Source: Entomomonas moraniae (GTDB lineage Bacteria > Pseudomonadota > Gammaproteobacteria > Pseudomonadales > Pseudomonadaceae). Taken from it: a stretch of 64,000 bases of DNA. Under the pieces are notes generated by a model. It was not told the origin of the DNA, made no database searches, and saw only the letters and a list, made by a program, of their open reading frames with translations. This document shows positions 39,118 to 48,448 of the stretch, in pieces. Positions within the stretch are counted from its first letter, which is position 1; each line of letters begins with the position of its first letter. The stretch spans positions 1,240,001 to 1,304,000 of the forward strand of contig NZ_CP029822.1 in NCBI RefSeq assembly GCF_003991975.1, read 5' to 3'. The position numbers and the translations under genes were made by a program.

Positions 39118-40494
39118 ATGAAAAACAAATTTAAAGGCTATTACCAACTCTCACCCTCTGACTTTGACAAGCTATGGGAAAATGCAATTTTTATTTTTGA
39201 TACAAATGTTCTGCTGAATTTATACCGGTATAAAGAGTCAACTAGAAAAGAACTTCTTTCTGTTATTAAAGAATTGAATAATAGAGTATGGATTCCTTAT
39301 CATGTTGGATTAGAATTTCAACGAAACAGATTAAAAGTCATAGCGGAACAACATAAAAAATACAATGAAGTCAACGATTCTATCTCTAAAAATATATCTA
39401 AAATTGAAGCAGATTTAGCAGCACTCAAACTTAAAAATCGTCATAGCCATATTAATCCAGACCAATTATTAAAAAATATTGATTCCGCTAAAAATGCCTT
39501 TATTAAAGAGTTAGATAATCTTAAACAGCAGAGTATTAATGTAAGTTCAGAGGATGAAATACGTAACAGAATCGACAAGCTATTTGATAATAGAGTTGGT
39601 AATCCACCAGCAGATCAAAAGGGAATTGATGACCTTTTTAAAGAGGCCGAAAATCGATATAAAAATTCAATTCCCCCTGGTTTTATGGACGCAGAGAAAG
39701 ATAAAGAGAAGCCTGACGGGTTCATATATGGAGGAATAACATACAAGCGTAAATACGGTGATTTCCTTATTTGGAAACAAATCATTGAATATGCCAAAGA
39801 CGAATCTTTGACAGACATTATTTTTATTACTGATGATAATAAATCAGATTGGTGGTTGCAAGTTGAGAGTGACGGAACTAAAACATTAGGAGTTAGACCA
39901 GAATTAGTTGATGAAATAACTAGAGAAGCAAAAATCGAAAGGTTTTATATGTATAGTACTGAAAGCTTTTTGAGCTATGCAAAACCAAAACTTAAAACAA
40001 AGGTAACAAATGACGCAATCGAAGAAATACGAGATATCAACCATAAATCTCATGGCCTAGGCGAACTTCCCCCTAATACTGATGCTTCAAAAATTGTCTT
40101 GGATTGGTTATATGGTAAATTTTTGTACTTGCAATATATTAATGAAGTGATGCCCTTTTATGTAACTCGTCATGATAATGAATTATTGGGCTTTAATATT
40201 ATTGTAGAATTCGATAGAAACGTATTTAAGCTTGGATTAAGTCTAGCAAAGAGAGTAATTGCCATGGAGCTCTGTAGTAGAGTTATTACTATTTGTATTA
40301 TTCCAATATGGGATGTACGAGATAGACAAATAGCCGAAGAGATCTTTAATTTAGAACAAAATGAAAAGCTTGGTTTTTTAATAGGTTATCCAAGACAAGT
40401 ATTTAAACCATCTTCTAGCCTTGATTATAGAAAAATGCTTCATCTGGAATTTGCTCCATACTTCAGCTCAAAAAATGCAAGGTTTCTTATTTAG
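39118..40494 (+). CDS. PIN-like domain protein (possible defence nuclease)
   Basis: The 458-residue product opens with a PIN-like fold of the DUF4935 type: IFIFDTNVLLNLYRY with a catalytic-type Asp (D28), an acidic residue in HVGLEFQRN (E66) and IFITDDNKSDWW near residue 240. A coiled coil spans about residues 80-140. After about residue 300 there is a second, unrecognised alpha/beta domain. PIN-like proteins of this size are often found in defence islands and prophage edges and cut RNA. That role is an inference from the family. A hairpin terminator follows. Confidence 0.75.
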   Translation: MKNKFKGYYQLSPSDFDKLWENAIFIFDTNVLLNLYRYKESTRKELLSVIKELNNRVWIPYHVGLEFQRNRLKVIAEQHKKYNEVNDSISKNISKIEADLAALKLKNRHSHINPDQLLKNIDSAKNAFIKELDNLKQQSINVSSEDEIRNRIDKLFDNRVGNPPADQKGIDDLFKEAENRYKNSIPPGFMDAEKDKEKPDGFIYGGITYKRKYGDFLIWKQIIEYAKDESLTDIIFITDDNKSDWWLQVESDGTKTLGVRPELVDEITREAKIERFYMYSTESFLSYAKPKLKTKVTNDAIEEIRDINHKSHGLGELPPNTDASKIVLDWLYGKFLYLQYINEVMPFYVTRHDNELLGFNIIVEFDRNVFKLGLSLAKRVIAMELCSRVITICIIPIWDVRDRQIAEEIFNLEQNEKLGFLIGYPRQVFKPSSSLDYRKMLHLEFAPYFSSKNARFLI

Positions 40495-40544
40495 AATTAA
40501 AACAATGTAATTGATAGTAATCTTTGTCACTCACCTAAAATTTC

Positions 40545-40570
40545 AGTAGCCATCATTAACAATGGCTACT
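40545..40570. terminator. Bidirectional hairpin between PIN-like gene and small ORF
   Basis: AGTAGCCAT pairs with ATGGCTACT over nine bases with an eight-base loop, between two convergent genes. T-rich sequence follows on the plus strand. Confidence 0.65.
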
Positions 40571-40583
40571 TAATTATATTTAT

Positions 40584-40913
40584 TTATTCGAAATTAAACT
40601 TCCCGCCCGACTCCCTAAATCTATCGTACTCCTCCTCTGTCATTTTAGATGGATCAACAGAAATCGCATTACCAGTAGTCCCCTTTCTCGAAACTTGAGG
40701 CGATGCTTGTCTTGCTCGTTCTAATTGCTCCTCAATCTGCTCTTTACTTAGAGTAGTTTTCTTTGTGCTTTCTTGTTTATTGCTATTGATGCCAGTTAAC
40801 TTATTTGCCTTTTCTATAGCGTAATTAAGAGAGTCATTAAAGCTCATGCCTTTTTCTTGAGAGTTTTTAAATAATGCTACGCACATTGTAGGAACTTGAC
40901 AAACGAAACTCAA
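40584..40913 (-). CDS. Small phage-type hypothetical protein
   Basis: I do not recognise this gene. The 109-residue product, or about 87 residues from an internal start (MSFNDSLNYAIEKA), is helical and hydrophilic, with a Gln/Ser-rich middle and a C-terminal pattern D-P-S-K-M-T-E-E-E-Y-D-R-F of the sort found in phage proteins. It may mark the left edge of the prophage. Confidence 0.5.
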   Translation of the reverse strand: MSFVCQVPTMCVALFKNSQEKGMSFNDSLNYAIEKANKLTGINSNKQESTKKTTLSKEQIEEQLERARQASPQVSRKGTTGNAISVDPSKMTEEEYDRFRESGGKFNFE

Positions 40914-40988
40914 TAGGTAAATATATGATCACTACATTAAATCATGTGGTCAGGTGTGGAAGCCTGCTTTAAAGTTACAAGGTGCAAC

Positions 40989-41016
40989 AGCACCCATAAC
41001 CTATAGGTGCTTTTTT
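40989..41016 (+). terminator. Rho-independent terminator upstream of the C4-type RNA
   Basis: AGCACC at 40989-40994 pairs with GGTGCT at 41006-41011, followed by six T residues in a row. It separates an upstream short transcript from the C4-type region. Confidence 0.75.
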
Positions 41017-41029
41017 ATTGCCTATTCTA

Positions 41030-41104
41030 TGGTAGTGTTGCATGGGAACCCGAAAGGGTTGCTAGTTCCTTGTAGCTAGTCTTCCACCCTGTGCAATGCT
41101 ACCG
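41030..41104 (+). ncRNA. C4-type antisense RNA controlling the antirepressor
   Basis: GGTAGTGTTGCA (41030-41041) pairs with TGCAATGCTACC (41092-41103) with two G-U pairs. Inside are a hairpin AACCC-GAAA-GGGTT and a second small hairpin around GCTAG/TAGC. The 3' part holds CTTCCAC and CTACCG, which are complementary to GTGGAAG (41114-41120) and CGGTAG (41127-41132) just upstream of the antirepressor ribosome-binding site (AAGGAG, 41146-41151). This is the logic of the C4 RNA of phages P1/P7, which represses ant. A further GTGGAAG occurs upstream at 40956-40962. Confidence 0.8.
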
Positions 41105-41159
41105 CCCTAATCTGTGGAAGGATTAACGGTAGTCTCTTAAATTACAAGGAGACACTAAT

Positions 41160-41915
41160 ATGTCTAATCAAATTACAGTTCCATTTCATGGCACAAATCT
41201 TTTTATTGTTAATATCAATAACGAACCATACACACCTATGAAGCCTATTGTTGAGGGCATGGGTTTAACATGGCAATCTCAATTAGAAAAAATTAAAAAT
41301 AGGTTTGCTAAAGGTGTAACGGAAATCGTTATACCTACAAAAAGTGGTTCTCAATCAATGATATGCTTACCACTTCGCAAACTTGCTGGATGGCTACAAA
41401 CAATTAGTCCGAATAAAGTTAAGCCTGAAATTAAGGATAGAGTAATTCAGTATCAGAATGAATGTGACGATGTTCTATTTGAATATTGGACTACAGGTGA
41501 AGTTAAAAAGAAAGTAAAAACCACAGTAGATCAAAGAACACCGTTAAGAGATGCCGTTAATCTTCTAGTAAGCAAGAAAGCTATTACTTACTCAGAGGCT
41601 TACTCAATCGTTCATCAGCGCTTTAATGTAGCCTCTATCGAAGATTTACCACAAGATCAATTATCTCAAGCTGTAGAGTATGTTCATAAGGTAGCGTTAG
41701 AGGGTGAGTACATATCTAAAGAAATAACAACAAGCAGACAAGTAGCCGTAAATCAAACCAATCTATCTTGCCTAATTAATAGCATGGAATGGATTTATAA
41801 ATATTACAAAGAATATAACCTACTGGAAGTCAGTAGAATGTTGCAAACTGATTTTGGCACAAAGCTCCACGATCATATTATAAGTGGTTATACTAGCTCA
41901 AGATCATTAAGTTAA
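41160..41915 (+). CDS. P22-type phage antirepressor
   Basis: The 251-residue product has the P22_AR_N domain at residues 1-110 (TVPFHGTNLFIVNI, PIVEGMGLTWQSQ, CLPLRKLAGWLQTI) and a C-terminal region with RTPLRDAVNLLVSKKAITYSEAY as in prophage antirepressor C-terminal domains. Antirepressors inactivate phage repressors and trigger lytic growth. AAGGAG precedes the ATG, and a C4-type antisense RNA lies upstream, so it is likely repressed post-transcriptionally. Confidence 0.9.
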   Translation: MSNQITVPFHGTNLFIVNINNEPYTPMKPIVEGMGLTWQSQLEKIKNRFAKGVTEIVIPTKSGSQSMICLPLRKLAGWLQTISPNKVKPEIKDRVIQYQNECDDVLFEYWTTGEVKKKVKTTVDQRTPLRDAVNLLVSKKAITYSEAYSIVHQRFNVASIEDLPQDQLSQAVEYVHKVALEGEYISKEITTSRQVAVNQTNLSCLINSMEWIYKYYKEYNLLEVSRMLQTDFGTKLHDHIISGYTSSRSLS

Positions 41916-41930
41916 CTCAAGTAAATCTAA

Positions 41931-41955
41931 ACTAGCCCTAACCTACAGGGCTAGT
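41931..41955. terminator. Hairpin after the antirepressor
   Basis: ACTAGCCCT pairs with AGGGCTAGT over nine bases with a seven-base loop, 15 bases after the stop. No clear T-run follows. Confidence 0.55.
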
Positions 41956-42084
41956 GACTTATCTGAGTAGTTAGCCGATGGTAGAAATCTTCCTAATTTG
42001 GAAAATATTGTTTAATTGATTATCCTATACTAGCTCTGGCCATTAACTAGGGATAGCTTTAATTAGTTATCAAAGGAATATAAA

Positions 42085-42624
42085 TTGAAAACTATCATAC
42101 TTACCGAACAAGACTTGATTTTAGTTTATAGACTACATATTCAAAATTCTAGGATTCTTATATATAGAGTTCTAGTACCTCTGCGCTGGTATTTAATATT
42201 GATAGGTATACTTTTTCTGGGTATCTCTATTTGCTTAGGAAAGCATACCAGTTATGAATTTATTAGCCATGCTATAAGTTATCTTGGCCTCCTCTTTTTT
42301 TTACTTGGTTTTATTGTATTCTTAATGCCATTCATAGCAAAATATACAGCAAAGAATACATGGAGGAAAAATAAAATATTACATCACTCTTATATATTAA
42401 CATGGGATCAAAATAATCTATCTGCACACTCTGATATCTCCGAGCATAAGCATAAATGGAGTGCATATTGCCAAACAGTTCAAGATGAAAATTATATATT
42501 AGCTTACTATCAACAAAATTTATTCTTTATAATTCCAAAACGGTTCTTTGAAAGCAGTGAAGAAGTGCATGACTTTTTAAATCACTTAGATAGTGGTATA
42601 AAAAAAAATAAAGAAAGCACTTAA
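42085..42624 (+). CDS. YcxB-like membrane protein
   Basis: The 179-residue product has two transmembrane helices (about residues 30-50 and 65-90) and a C-terminal beta-rich part ending in FFIIPKRFFESSEEVHDFLNHL, which matches the YcxB-like C-terminal domain. The function is unknown. It is on the plus strand, opposite to the tail genes, at the end of the prophage, and may be a lysogeny-expressed cargo gene. Confidence 0.7.
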   Translation: MKTIILTEQDLILVYRLHIQNSRILIYRVLVPLRWYLILIGILFLGISICLGKHTSYEFISHAISYLGLLFFLLGFIVFLMPFIAKYTAKNTWRKNKILHHSYILTWDQNNLSAHSDISEHKHKWSAYCQTVQDENYILAYYQQNLFFIIPKRFFESSEEVHDFLNHLDSGIKKNKEST

Positions 42625-42665
42625 TAACTCCCTCTGCCAAATACCCTAACAGCCCAGTACATGAT

Positions 42666-42691
42666 TAGGCGCTTCCATTTCGGAACGCCTA
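42666..42691. terminator. Hairpin at the end of the tail operon
   Basis: TAGGCG and TTCC pair with GGAA and CGCCTA with one bulged base. It lies 13 bases after the tail-tip gene stop on the minus strand and also after the plus-strand YcxB-like gene. No strong T-run is present. Confidence 0.55.
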
Positions 42692-42703
42692 GCACTTCCT
42701 ATT

Positions 42704-45532
42704 CTACTCTCCCACCTTAAACGAATAACTATGCTTTTGATAACTGGTCAAGCCATCGCGCTCTGCTTCAAGCTCAACTTTCACCCTTGTTTCACTACTA
42801 TTGCTATAAGGTTCAGTAGGTGGGGTAAAATTTGTTGTATACAAGGCTTGCTTTGTAAATAAAAACTCATCGAGTTTAGCCTGTAAAAAGCAGCTAGGCG
42901 CGGCATTGTTATAATCTCGCCCGATAACTGTTTTACCATACTTTGAAAAATCAAAAACAAGTTTATTGCCTGTACGCTCTGCGTCTAAAACACCATTTAA
43001 AAACAAGCGTATCGTGCCTTTATTGCGCGTAATAGCCACATGGTAGCGTTTACCTACCTCAATCGTTGTATTTGATAATATAGAGGTATAGCCGTAACTG
43101 TAAGAACTCTCATAACTTCCTAAACCTATTCTTGATTTAAGTATTGAGTTAGGGCAGTTTTCACCCCATAAGTTAATAAAACACGCCCCCGTACCCCATG
43201 AGCTATAGCCATTAGCAATAATGGTTGCATAACTATTAGTCAGCGAGGTTGGTTCAACCCAAAAGCTGAAAGTAAAATCATCTTCTGCACCAATGGATAG
43301 GTTTTTATTATCGGTGGTTTGGATAAATCGATTGTTGTCGAATATTGCTTGCTGATTAAATGGCTTATCAGGTGAGTTTTCAAAGGTTACGCCATTATTT
43401 GTCCATACAGTGCCCGCTTCATCGATAATGTTGTTATCAAAATGCAATAAGCTTTGATGTTCGCTGATAGTTGTTAGAGTAAACGAGTAGTCTTTGGCAG
43501 TTAAGCCTTGCTCTTTTTTATATAGTGTATCGTTTAGATAAACCGTTAAATTATAACGCGTATTGGCTTCTTCCCCAGTATCAGTAGCAGTTGTATCAAT
43601 CAATTTATCCGCTTGTAATAAACGATGACGGCCTGACCATGTAATATTGAGAGCAGCTGCATTAACTTTTTCAGGATACGCTGCACCATTAATTTTAAGA
43701 TTGCCCGGCGGATAAGGTCGTCCTTGTCTGGCTTGAACATTAATCGCCTTTGTTTCAGCTTGGCTTTGTTCTAGGCGTTCTCTAAAAGTATTGGGCAGTA
43801 GTTTTATTTCGACATTATTGTTGTAGCTATACTCTACGCCGTCGGTTGTTTCTGAGCTGTCAATAAACCAAATCATTACCCCTTTACTATGTTTAGTCGG
43901 TACAGTATCGACACAACCACGCCCAAGGGTGATTTGGTTATTAGCGAGATCAAGTCCATCAATACGAACGATCTCGTCATCAATCAGTGCCGCACTACCA
44001 ATTTCAACATCCTCTAAGAGTTGCCCATCTTGAATATGGATAATCGTGTCCTTATAGCCAATATCACTGGCGATTAAGGCCGTCGCACACCATGCCCCCG
44101 TGTCATCCGCCTCGCTAAAGTTGGCAGCACCTTTAACGCGGCTCACAATGTCGTAGCTATAGCATTGGTTTGCGGGTGATTGTGCCACGGCATAAATAAA
44201 GCCGGAACTGCTATCAATTTTTTCAAGATTAGCAGGGTCTAAGGTTAATACAAGGTCTCGATAAGTGGCTTCTAGTACACGGCTATCAATAATCGGTACA
44301 GGTGGCTGTGGTTCAGGTCTATTGGGTGCATCGGGTATCGGCATAAAGGCCACTTTCGGTGTTGAGAATACGTCTTGCACCACGTCCATCGTGATCGAGC
44401 CATCCGTTAAGAAGTTTTCTTTTCTCTTGGTAGCCCGTACAACCAAATCAATGTTATTAGTACGGTATTTAGTTTTTATTCTAAAGGGTTGACCATTGAC
44501 TATGTCGTAAGCTCTGCGATCTAGTTTGATAGAGGCACTTTTAATGCCACTGGTTTTGGCTTTTAGATCACGATAGGCTACACGGGTCGCCAGTTCACCG
44601 ATTGGAATACCTAAGTATTCGTTGGTTTCGGTGTTTCGCCCGATTTGCCCTTGAGCCACCGCGGGGTTGGTTGCATACGCTGTACGCTCTTGAAAAGTAA
44701 TGGCATCATTAAATTTAACAATGATTTGCGAGGGGACTTCGGTATTGTTTGAAGCTTGTAGTTTAATCTCCAGTAATCCGCTGTCCTCATCAAACACGGG
44801 TAAATCTTCCACCGCATAATCATCACGGATTAAACGAATGGTATTTTTGCCTGTTTTGGGGTCAGTTCCAAGTATCGCGTCGATATGGTTACAAACATAT
44901 TCCCTTAAATTTTTTAAGTCGTCGGTGGCTTTCCATTCAAAACATAGGCCAAAACCTTCTGCATAAAGCGTATCTGCTACTTTTTTGTAGGCTTCATCGT
45001 CCATCATGGCACGCGGTATGCCTGCGCCCCATGTATTGCTAATATAGCTTTCATAGAGGATGTGAGCAGGGTTCATGGCTTTGATTTGCCCGTTAGCGAG
45101 GCTTATTTCGATGGTCTCAGGATAGAACGGCGTATTATCAGGCCATCCTGATTTGATGCGCCGATAATAAAAGTTCCATGTTTTGGGATACCAGTTCATC
45201 GCGGCTAACATACCAGTAAACACCGTGGTTACTGTGCCACGAAAAGCAGGGATTTTATTACCTAAATAACGAGTTAGTTTAGCATTTTGTCCTTGCGTCT
45301 CACCGCCAAACATGACATCAAGCGTTCCACGTACCCCGCCTTCGCCTTTTTTACCGCCAAATAAATTATATTTATCAATAAAAATTGAGCCATTTTGTTT
45401 AATGGAGCCAGTCCATGCGGTTTTATCGCCAATATTAATTTGATAAAGCTCGTCCATAGCAAGGCCAATGCCTGAGTGAACAGTACCATTGTATTCATAA
45501 CCGATCACGGTTGATTTACTACCCATGCCCAT
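42704..45532 (-). CDS. Phage tail-tip/host-specificity protein with laminin-G-like C-terminus
   Basis: The 942-residue product is the largest distal tail protein and the last gene of the tail operon. Residues 1-420 (with WGAGIPRAMMDDEAY and an FEWKATDDL.NLREYVCNHI segment) resemble siphovirus tail-tip proteins. Fibronectin-like beta repeats fill the middle, and about residues 715-910 form a concanavalin/laminin-G-like domain (SLLHFDNNIIDEAGT, FSFWVEPT, LDEFLFTKQALYTTNFTPP) that often binds surface sugars. It probably contacts the host receptor. Confidence 0.8.
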   Translation of the reverse strand: MGMGSKSTVIGYEYNGTVHSGIGLAMDELYQINIGDKTAWTGSIKQNGSIFIDKYNLFGGKKGEGGVRGTLDVMFGGETQGQNAKLTRYLGNKIPAFRGTVTTVFTGMLAAMNWYPKTWNFYYRRIKSGWPDNTPFYPETIEISLANGQIKAMNPAHILYESYISNTWGAGIPRAMMDDEAYKKVADTLYAEGFGLCFEWKATDDLKNLREYVCNHIDAILGTDPKTGKNTIRLIRDDYAVEDLPVFDEDSGLLEIKLQASNNTEVPSQIIVKFNDAITFQERTAYATNPAVAQGQIGRNTETNEYLGIPIGELATRVAYRDLKAKTSGIKSASIKLDRRAYDIVNGQPFRIKTKYRTNNIDLVVRATKRKENFLTDGSITMDVVQDVFSTPKVAFMPIPDAPNRPEPQPPVPIIDSRVLEATYRDLVLTLDPANLEKIDSSSGFIYAVAQSPANQCYSYDIVSRVKGAANFSEADDTGAWCATALIASDIGYKDTIIHIQDGQLLEDVEIGSAALIDDEIVRIDGLDLANNQITLGRGCVDTVPTKHSKGVMIWFIDSSETTDGVEYSYNNNVEIKLLPNTFRERLEQSQAETKAINVQARQGRPYPPGNLKINGAAYPEKVNAAALNITWSGRHRLLQADKLIDTTATDTGEEANTRYNLTVYLNDTLYKKEQGLTAKDYSFTLTTISEHQSLLHFDNNIIDEAGTVWTNNGVTFENSPDKPFNQQAIFDNNRFIQTTDNKNLSIGAEDDFTFSFWVEPTSLTNSYATIIANGYSSWGTGACFINLWGENCPNSILKSRIGLGSYESSYSYGYTSILSNTTIEVGKRYHVAITRNKGTIRLFLNGVLDAERTGNKLVFDFSKYGKTVIGRDYNNAAPSCFLQAKLDEFLFTKQALYTTNFTPPTEPYSNSSETRVKVELEAERDGLTSYQKHSYSFKVGE

Positions 45533-45716
45533 GTTCGTTCTCCTGTACTTTTTTTACTAGCTCAATAACTAATGCATTTCCTGTCCCAATTAAAATATCT
45601 GAGTCAACGCCATGCCTTAAAAAAGACCACCAGTTGATATTGTGTTGATCTGCAAACTCTTTTGATACCTTACCGCAGTAGCCATACGCTCTGACGTGAT
45701 CAATCGTAATCATCAT
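45519..45716 (-). CDS. Small tail-operon protein
   Basis: The 65-residue product (MITIDHVRAYGYCGKVSKE) overlaps the tail-tip gene start by 14 bases and the preceding gene stop by four bases, showing tight translational coupling. It occurs in the tail-tip module of related siphoviruses as I recall, but its function is not known to me. Confidence 0.6.
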   Translation of the reverse strand: MMITIDHVRAYGYCGKVSKEFADQHNINWWSFLRHGVDSDILIGTGNALVIELVKKVQENEHGHG

Positions 45717-45940
45717 TTTTTACCGCCTTTTTGTTTAATGGCTTTGGTATAAAAGCCACCACACCAGAAAACAATATAATCCTTGGTTTTAACTTGACCA
45801 AAGGCGATGGCTTTACTGTTGCCTTCCTCGCAGCGTGGCATGTCATCGGCATTCATTGCTTGTGGTTTGGGCTTTTGTGTTTTTGGTTGAGTAAATAGGC
45901 TAATGGCTACCATCACAACCATTGCAATCATTGTAAACAT
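45713..45940 (-). CDS. Small membrane-anchored tail-operon protein
   Basis: The 75-residue product has an N-terminal hydrophobic helix (MIAMVVMVAISLF), a Lys/Pro/Gln linker and a conserved-looking end with C-E-E-G and W-C-G-G-F. Position between the DUF2163-type protein and the tail-tip suggests a role in tail-tip assembly or in host membrane passage. The function is unknown. Confidence 0.6.
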   Translation of the reverse strand: MFTMIAMVVMVAISLFTQPKTQKPKPQAMNADDMPRCEEGNSKAIAFGQVKTKDYIVFWCGGFYTKAIKQKGGKK

Positions 45941-45951
45941 ATCACGCCTCC

Positions 45952-46773
45952 TTAAAATATCTGGCTACCGTCAAAAGGTGACCACCCTTGTAAATGGTCG
46001 AACGCTTGGCGGTTGAGTGAGTTATCGAATTTATTAGCGCAGGCATCAGGTGAGCCGTTGCACCCTGCATAGAGGCTAATTGTTTGGCCTTGATTTAAAC
46101 CTTGTGTTTCACCCCATAAATATAATTCTGCCCCAATATGCTGTTCGATATATCGACGATCCAACTCGCCATTGCTGTCGGTGTATTCAATAAAACCACC
46201 ACTAAACCATCCGTCAGGATGATTTGCGGCCTCGCTCACGGTCACGGCAGATACGGCGATTTGTTGCAGGGTGGTTCTAACCTTGTAGAGTTCTTTGTTG
46301 ACCTTGCATTGATGGTCATAAATCATAGCCCCGCAGGTACGCGAATAAACCAAGGTGACACCAGGGCGATTGGTCATGGTTTCATTCGGAATTACGATGA
46401 TTTCAACGGTGGCGGCTGTTTTATCGTTCACGCTATCGACTACCCCCCAAAATGCAGGAATGACTTCTGCAGTTTGCAAGTGAGTATTAGCCACTTCCAG
46501 AGTCAACCGTGAACTGGGCGGCATGCTATGAAATAGTGGTGCGATTTCAATCGTTGCCGGGGCGGTTAGGGTAAAGTTATCACTGATACCACCATCACTG
46601 ACAATAATCCCACGATCACTAAGACCGCCTTTAAGGGCTTTGTATTTGATGTTATTGCGGATAATGGTCTCGCTACTGGTGTTGTAATCCCAACGTACTG
46701 CTCCCAGTTTGAACGTATAAAGCCGTATCGGGGTACGGCTCGCTAAAGATTGTTCAATTTGTTTATAGTTCAT
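45952..46773 (-). CDS. Phage BR0599-type (DUF2163) tail protein
   Basis: The 273-residue product from ATG 46773 has the Cys-rich region typical of the family: SRTCGAMIYDHQCKV and a C-terminal AGCNGSPDACANKFDN, ending FDHLQGWSPFDGS. Family members are siphovirus distal-tail components encoded just before the tip protein. Its start overlaps the upstream tail gene by 11 bases. An in-frame GTG two codons upstream is a possible start. Confidence 0.85.
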   Translation of the reverse strand: MNYKQIEQSLASRTPIRLYTFKLGAVRWDYNTSSETIIRNNIKYKALKGGLSDRGIIVSDGGISDNFTLTAPATIEIAPLFHSMPPSSRLTLEVANTHLQTAEVIPAFWGVVDSVNDKTAATVEIIVIPNETMTNRPGVTLVYSRTCGAMIYDHQCKVNKELYKVRTTLQQIAVSAVTVSEAANHPDGWFSGGFIEYTDSNGELDRRYIEQHIGAELYLWGETQGLNQGQTISLYAGCNGSPDACANKFDNSLNRQAFDHLQGWSPFDGSQIF

Positions 46774-48448
46774 TGTCACGTACTCGTTTAAAAGTTAATT
46801 GACTGGCCGCTAGCCCTTCACTGTCAGTGACATGGCTAATTTCTACGCTATCACTGTTACTACGGCATAACCGCATATAGCAAATACGGCGAATATCGCT
46901 TGGTTTTAGCTGCTTACCCAATGGGCTATCCAGTGCGAGGCGTTCTTTACCGTCTATCGCTTCGCTATCGATGATCTTTCGGAAATAATGCGTACCGTCA
47001 TTTAAATAAATAACGAGGTGTTTTTTATCAGGGTCATTGCTTGCAAAGCGTTTGTAACCACAAGGAGCTATCACAAGTACTGGCTCGGTAGCACTAACGA
47101 TGTCCACCACGGTTAAATCATCAGCATGGCTCGGTATCCAAGCGGCTTTTTGTTGACCATTTAAAAAGTAAATAAACTCTCTAAATTGTCGTTGTTCGGT
47201 TCTGCCCATGCCTAGCCATCGGTAGCTCTGCACTAAAAAGCTGTAGGTGCTTTTATCAAATACTAACGGCAAGGCCATTTTGTTATCTACAGTTTCAAGC
47301 AGGCGTTGATACTGGCTTGTTAAATCATTCGATTCTTCAGGTCTCATCATAAACACTGGGAAGCCTAGATAGGTTTCTTCGGGTGCAACGCCCTTAAAAG
47401 GGTTGGTGTCATCAATAAAAAACTCGATAGAGGCCAGTTGTAAGTTATCGGTTTTACGGCTAAGACTGGGCTGTTTAGCAAAGCAAGCTGATTTAGCCGG
47501 GTAAAGACGTGTTCCTTTTTTCCAGTCGGCTTGTAACGAACGTTTCAGCGTTAAGCCATCTTCACTGATTGCCGATACTTCGGTGATCTCGTAGGTGGTA
47601 AAATCACGGTATAATAAAATAAGGCCACCTTCACTAAACTCTATGTCTTGTGTGGTACAGCCAATAAAGTTATCACCTTGCTGAGCCGCTATGGTTAATG
47701 TCTGGATATAATGCCATAAAGGGATTGCCCAGTTACGCGCTCCCCAACTCATCATGTTATTAAAGTATTGGCGTTGGTTTTGGTGAAGTATAAAGTCTGC
47801 TTCCAAAGTACGCCGTGGTGTTAAGTAGAGCGCGCTTCGTTGTTCAAAGCCTGATTCACTGGTTAAAATATCCGTTGACCATTCGAGAGTTTCGGTAATG
47901 CCGTCTTGCCAGTTGGGCATAAAGGCAAAGGCGACAATGCGGTCACCTGTAATGATGATACTGGGGCGTTCCTCATCAAAGGCAAAAACTATACTGTCAT
48001 CAATGACGCTTGAGCCGTCAGGTGTAACGGTGAGTTTGTATTGTTGTTCTTCGAGTGCTTGGTAATCATACGGGGCTTTTTTACCGTCTAATACTAAACC
48101 CTCGCTAATCCCTATAATGGCGGTGAGCCGCTTTTGGGTAAAGTGGGCATTCCATACATAGAAAGTAACCTCTTGAGTACTGGCAATATTGCCCAGTTCT
48201 AATTGACTAGGTGAGATATGCACACGATGATAATAATCATCACTGAAGCTAGTAATTAAGCTTGCTTTGATCTCCCGACTTGGTTTATTAGAATTATTAC
48301 GAACAATAGTACCTGACAGCATTGGCTCAGCAAGAGATTGCGAGTAAGGATGCCACGCACTTGTAATCTCATACACCCCACCCGATAGATTAGGATTATC
48401 AATCCCCCCTTGAGGCGCGGTGAGTTGTACGGCTAGTTTTTCGGCCAT
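46763..48448 (-). CDS. Phage tail protein
   Basis: The 561-residue product is a beta-rich structural protein (RRTLEADFILHQNQRQYFNNMMSWGARNWAIPLW near residue 215). It is of the kind encoded between the minor tail proteins and the DUF2163 protein in siphoviruses of the D3112/JBD type. I cannot give a specific part name. It starts one base before the preceding gene's end. Confidence 0.65.
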   Translation of the reverse strand: MAEKLAVQLTAPQGGIDNPNLSGGVYEITSAWHPYSQSLAEPMLSGTIVRNNSNKPSREIKASLITSFSDDYYHRVHISPSQLELGNIASTQEVTFYVWNAHFTQKRLTAIIGISEGLVLDGKKAPYDYQALEEQQYKLTVTPDGSSVIDDSIVFAFDEERPSIIITGDRIVAFAFMPNWQDGITETLEWSTDILTSESGFEQRSALYLTPRRTLEADFILHQNQRQYFNNMMSWGARNWAIPLWHYIQTLTIAAQQGDNFIGCTTQDIEFSEGGLILLYRDFTTYEITEVSAISEDGLTLKRSLQADWKKGTRLYPAKSACFAKQPSLSRKTDNLQLASIEFFIDDTNPFKGVAPEETYLGFPVFMMRPEESNDLTSQYQRLLETVDNKMALPLVFDKSTYSFLVQSYRWLGMGRTEQRQFREFIYFLNGQQKAAWIPSHADDLTVVDIVSATEPVLVIAPCGYKRFASNDPDKKHLVIYLNDGTHYFRKIIDSEAIDGKERLALDSPLGKQLKPSDIRRICYMRLCRSNSDSVEISHVTDSEGLAASQLTFKRVRDNEL

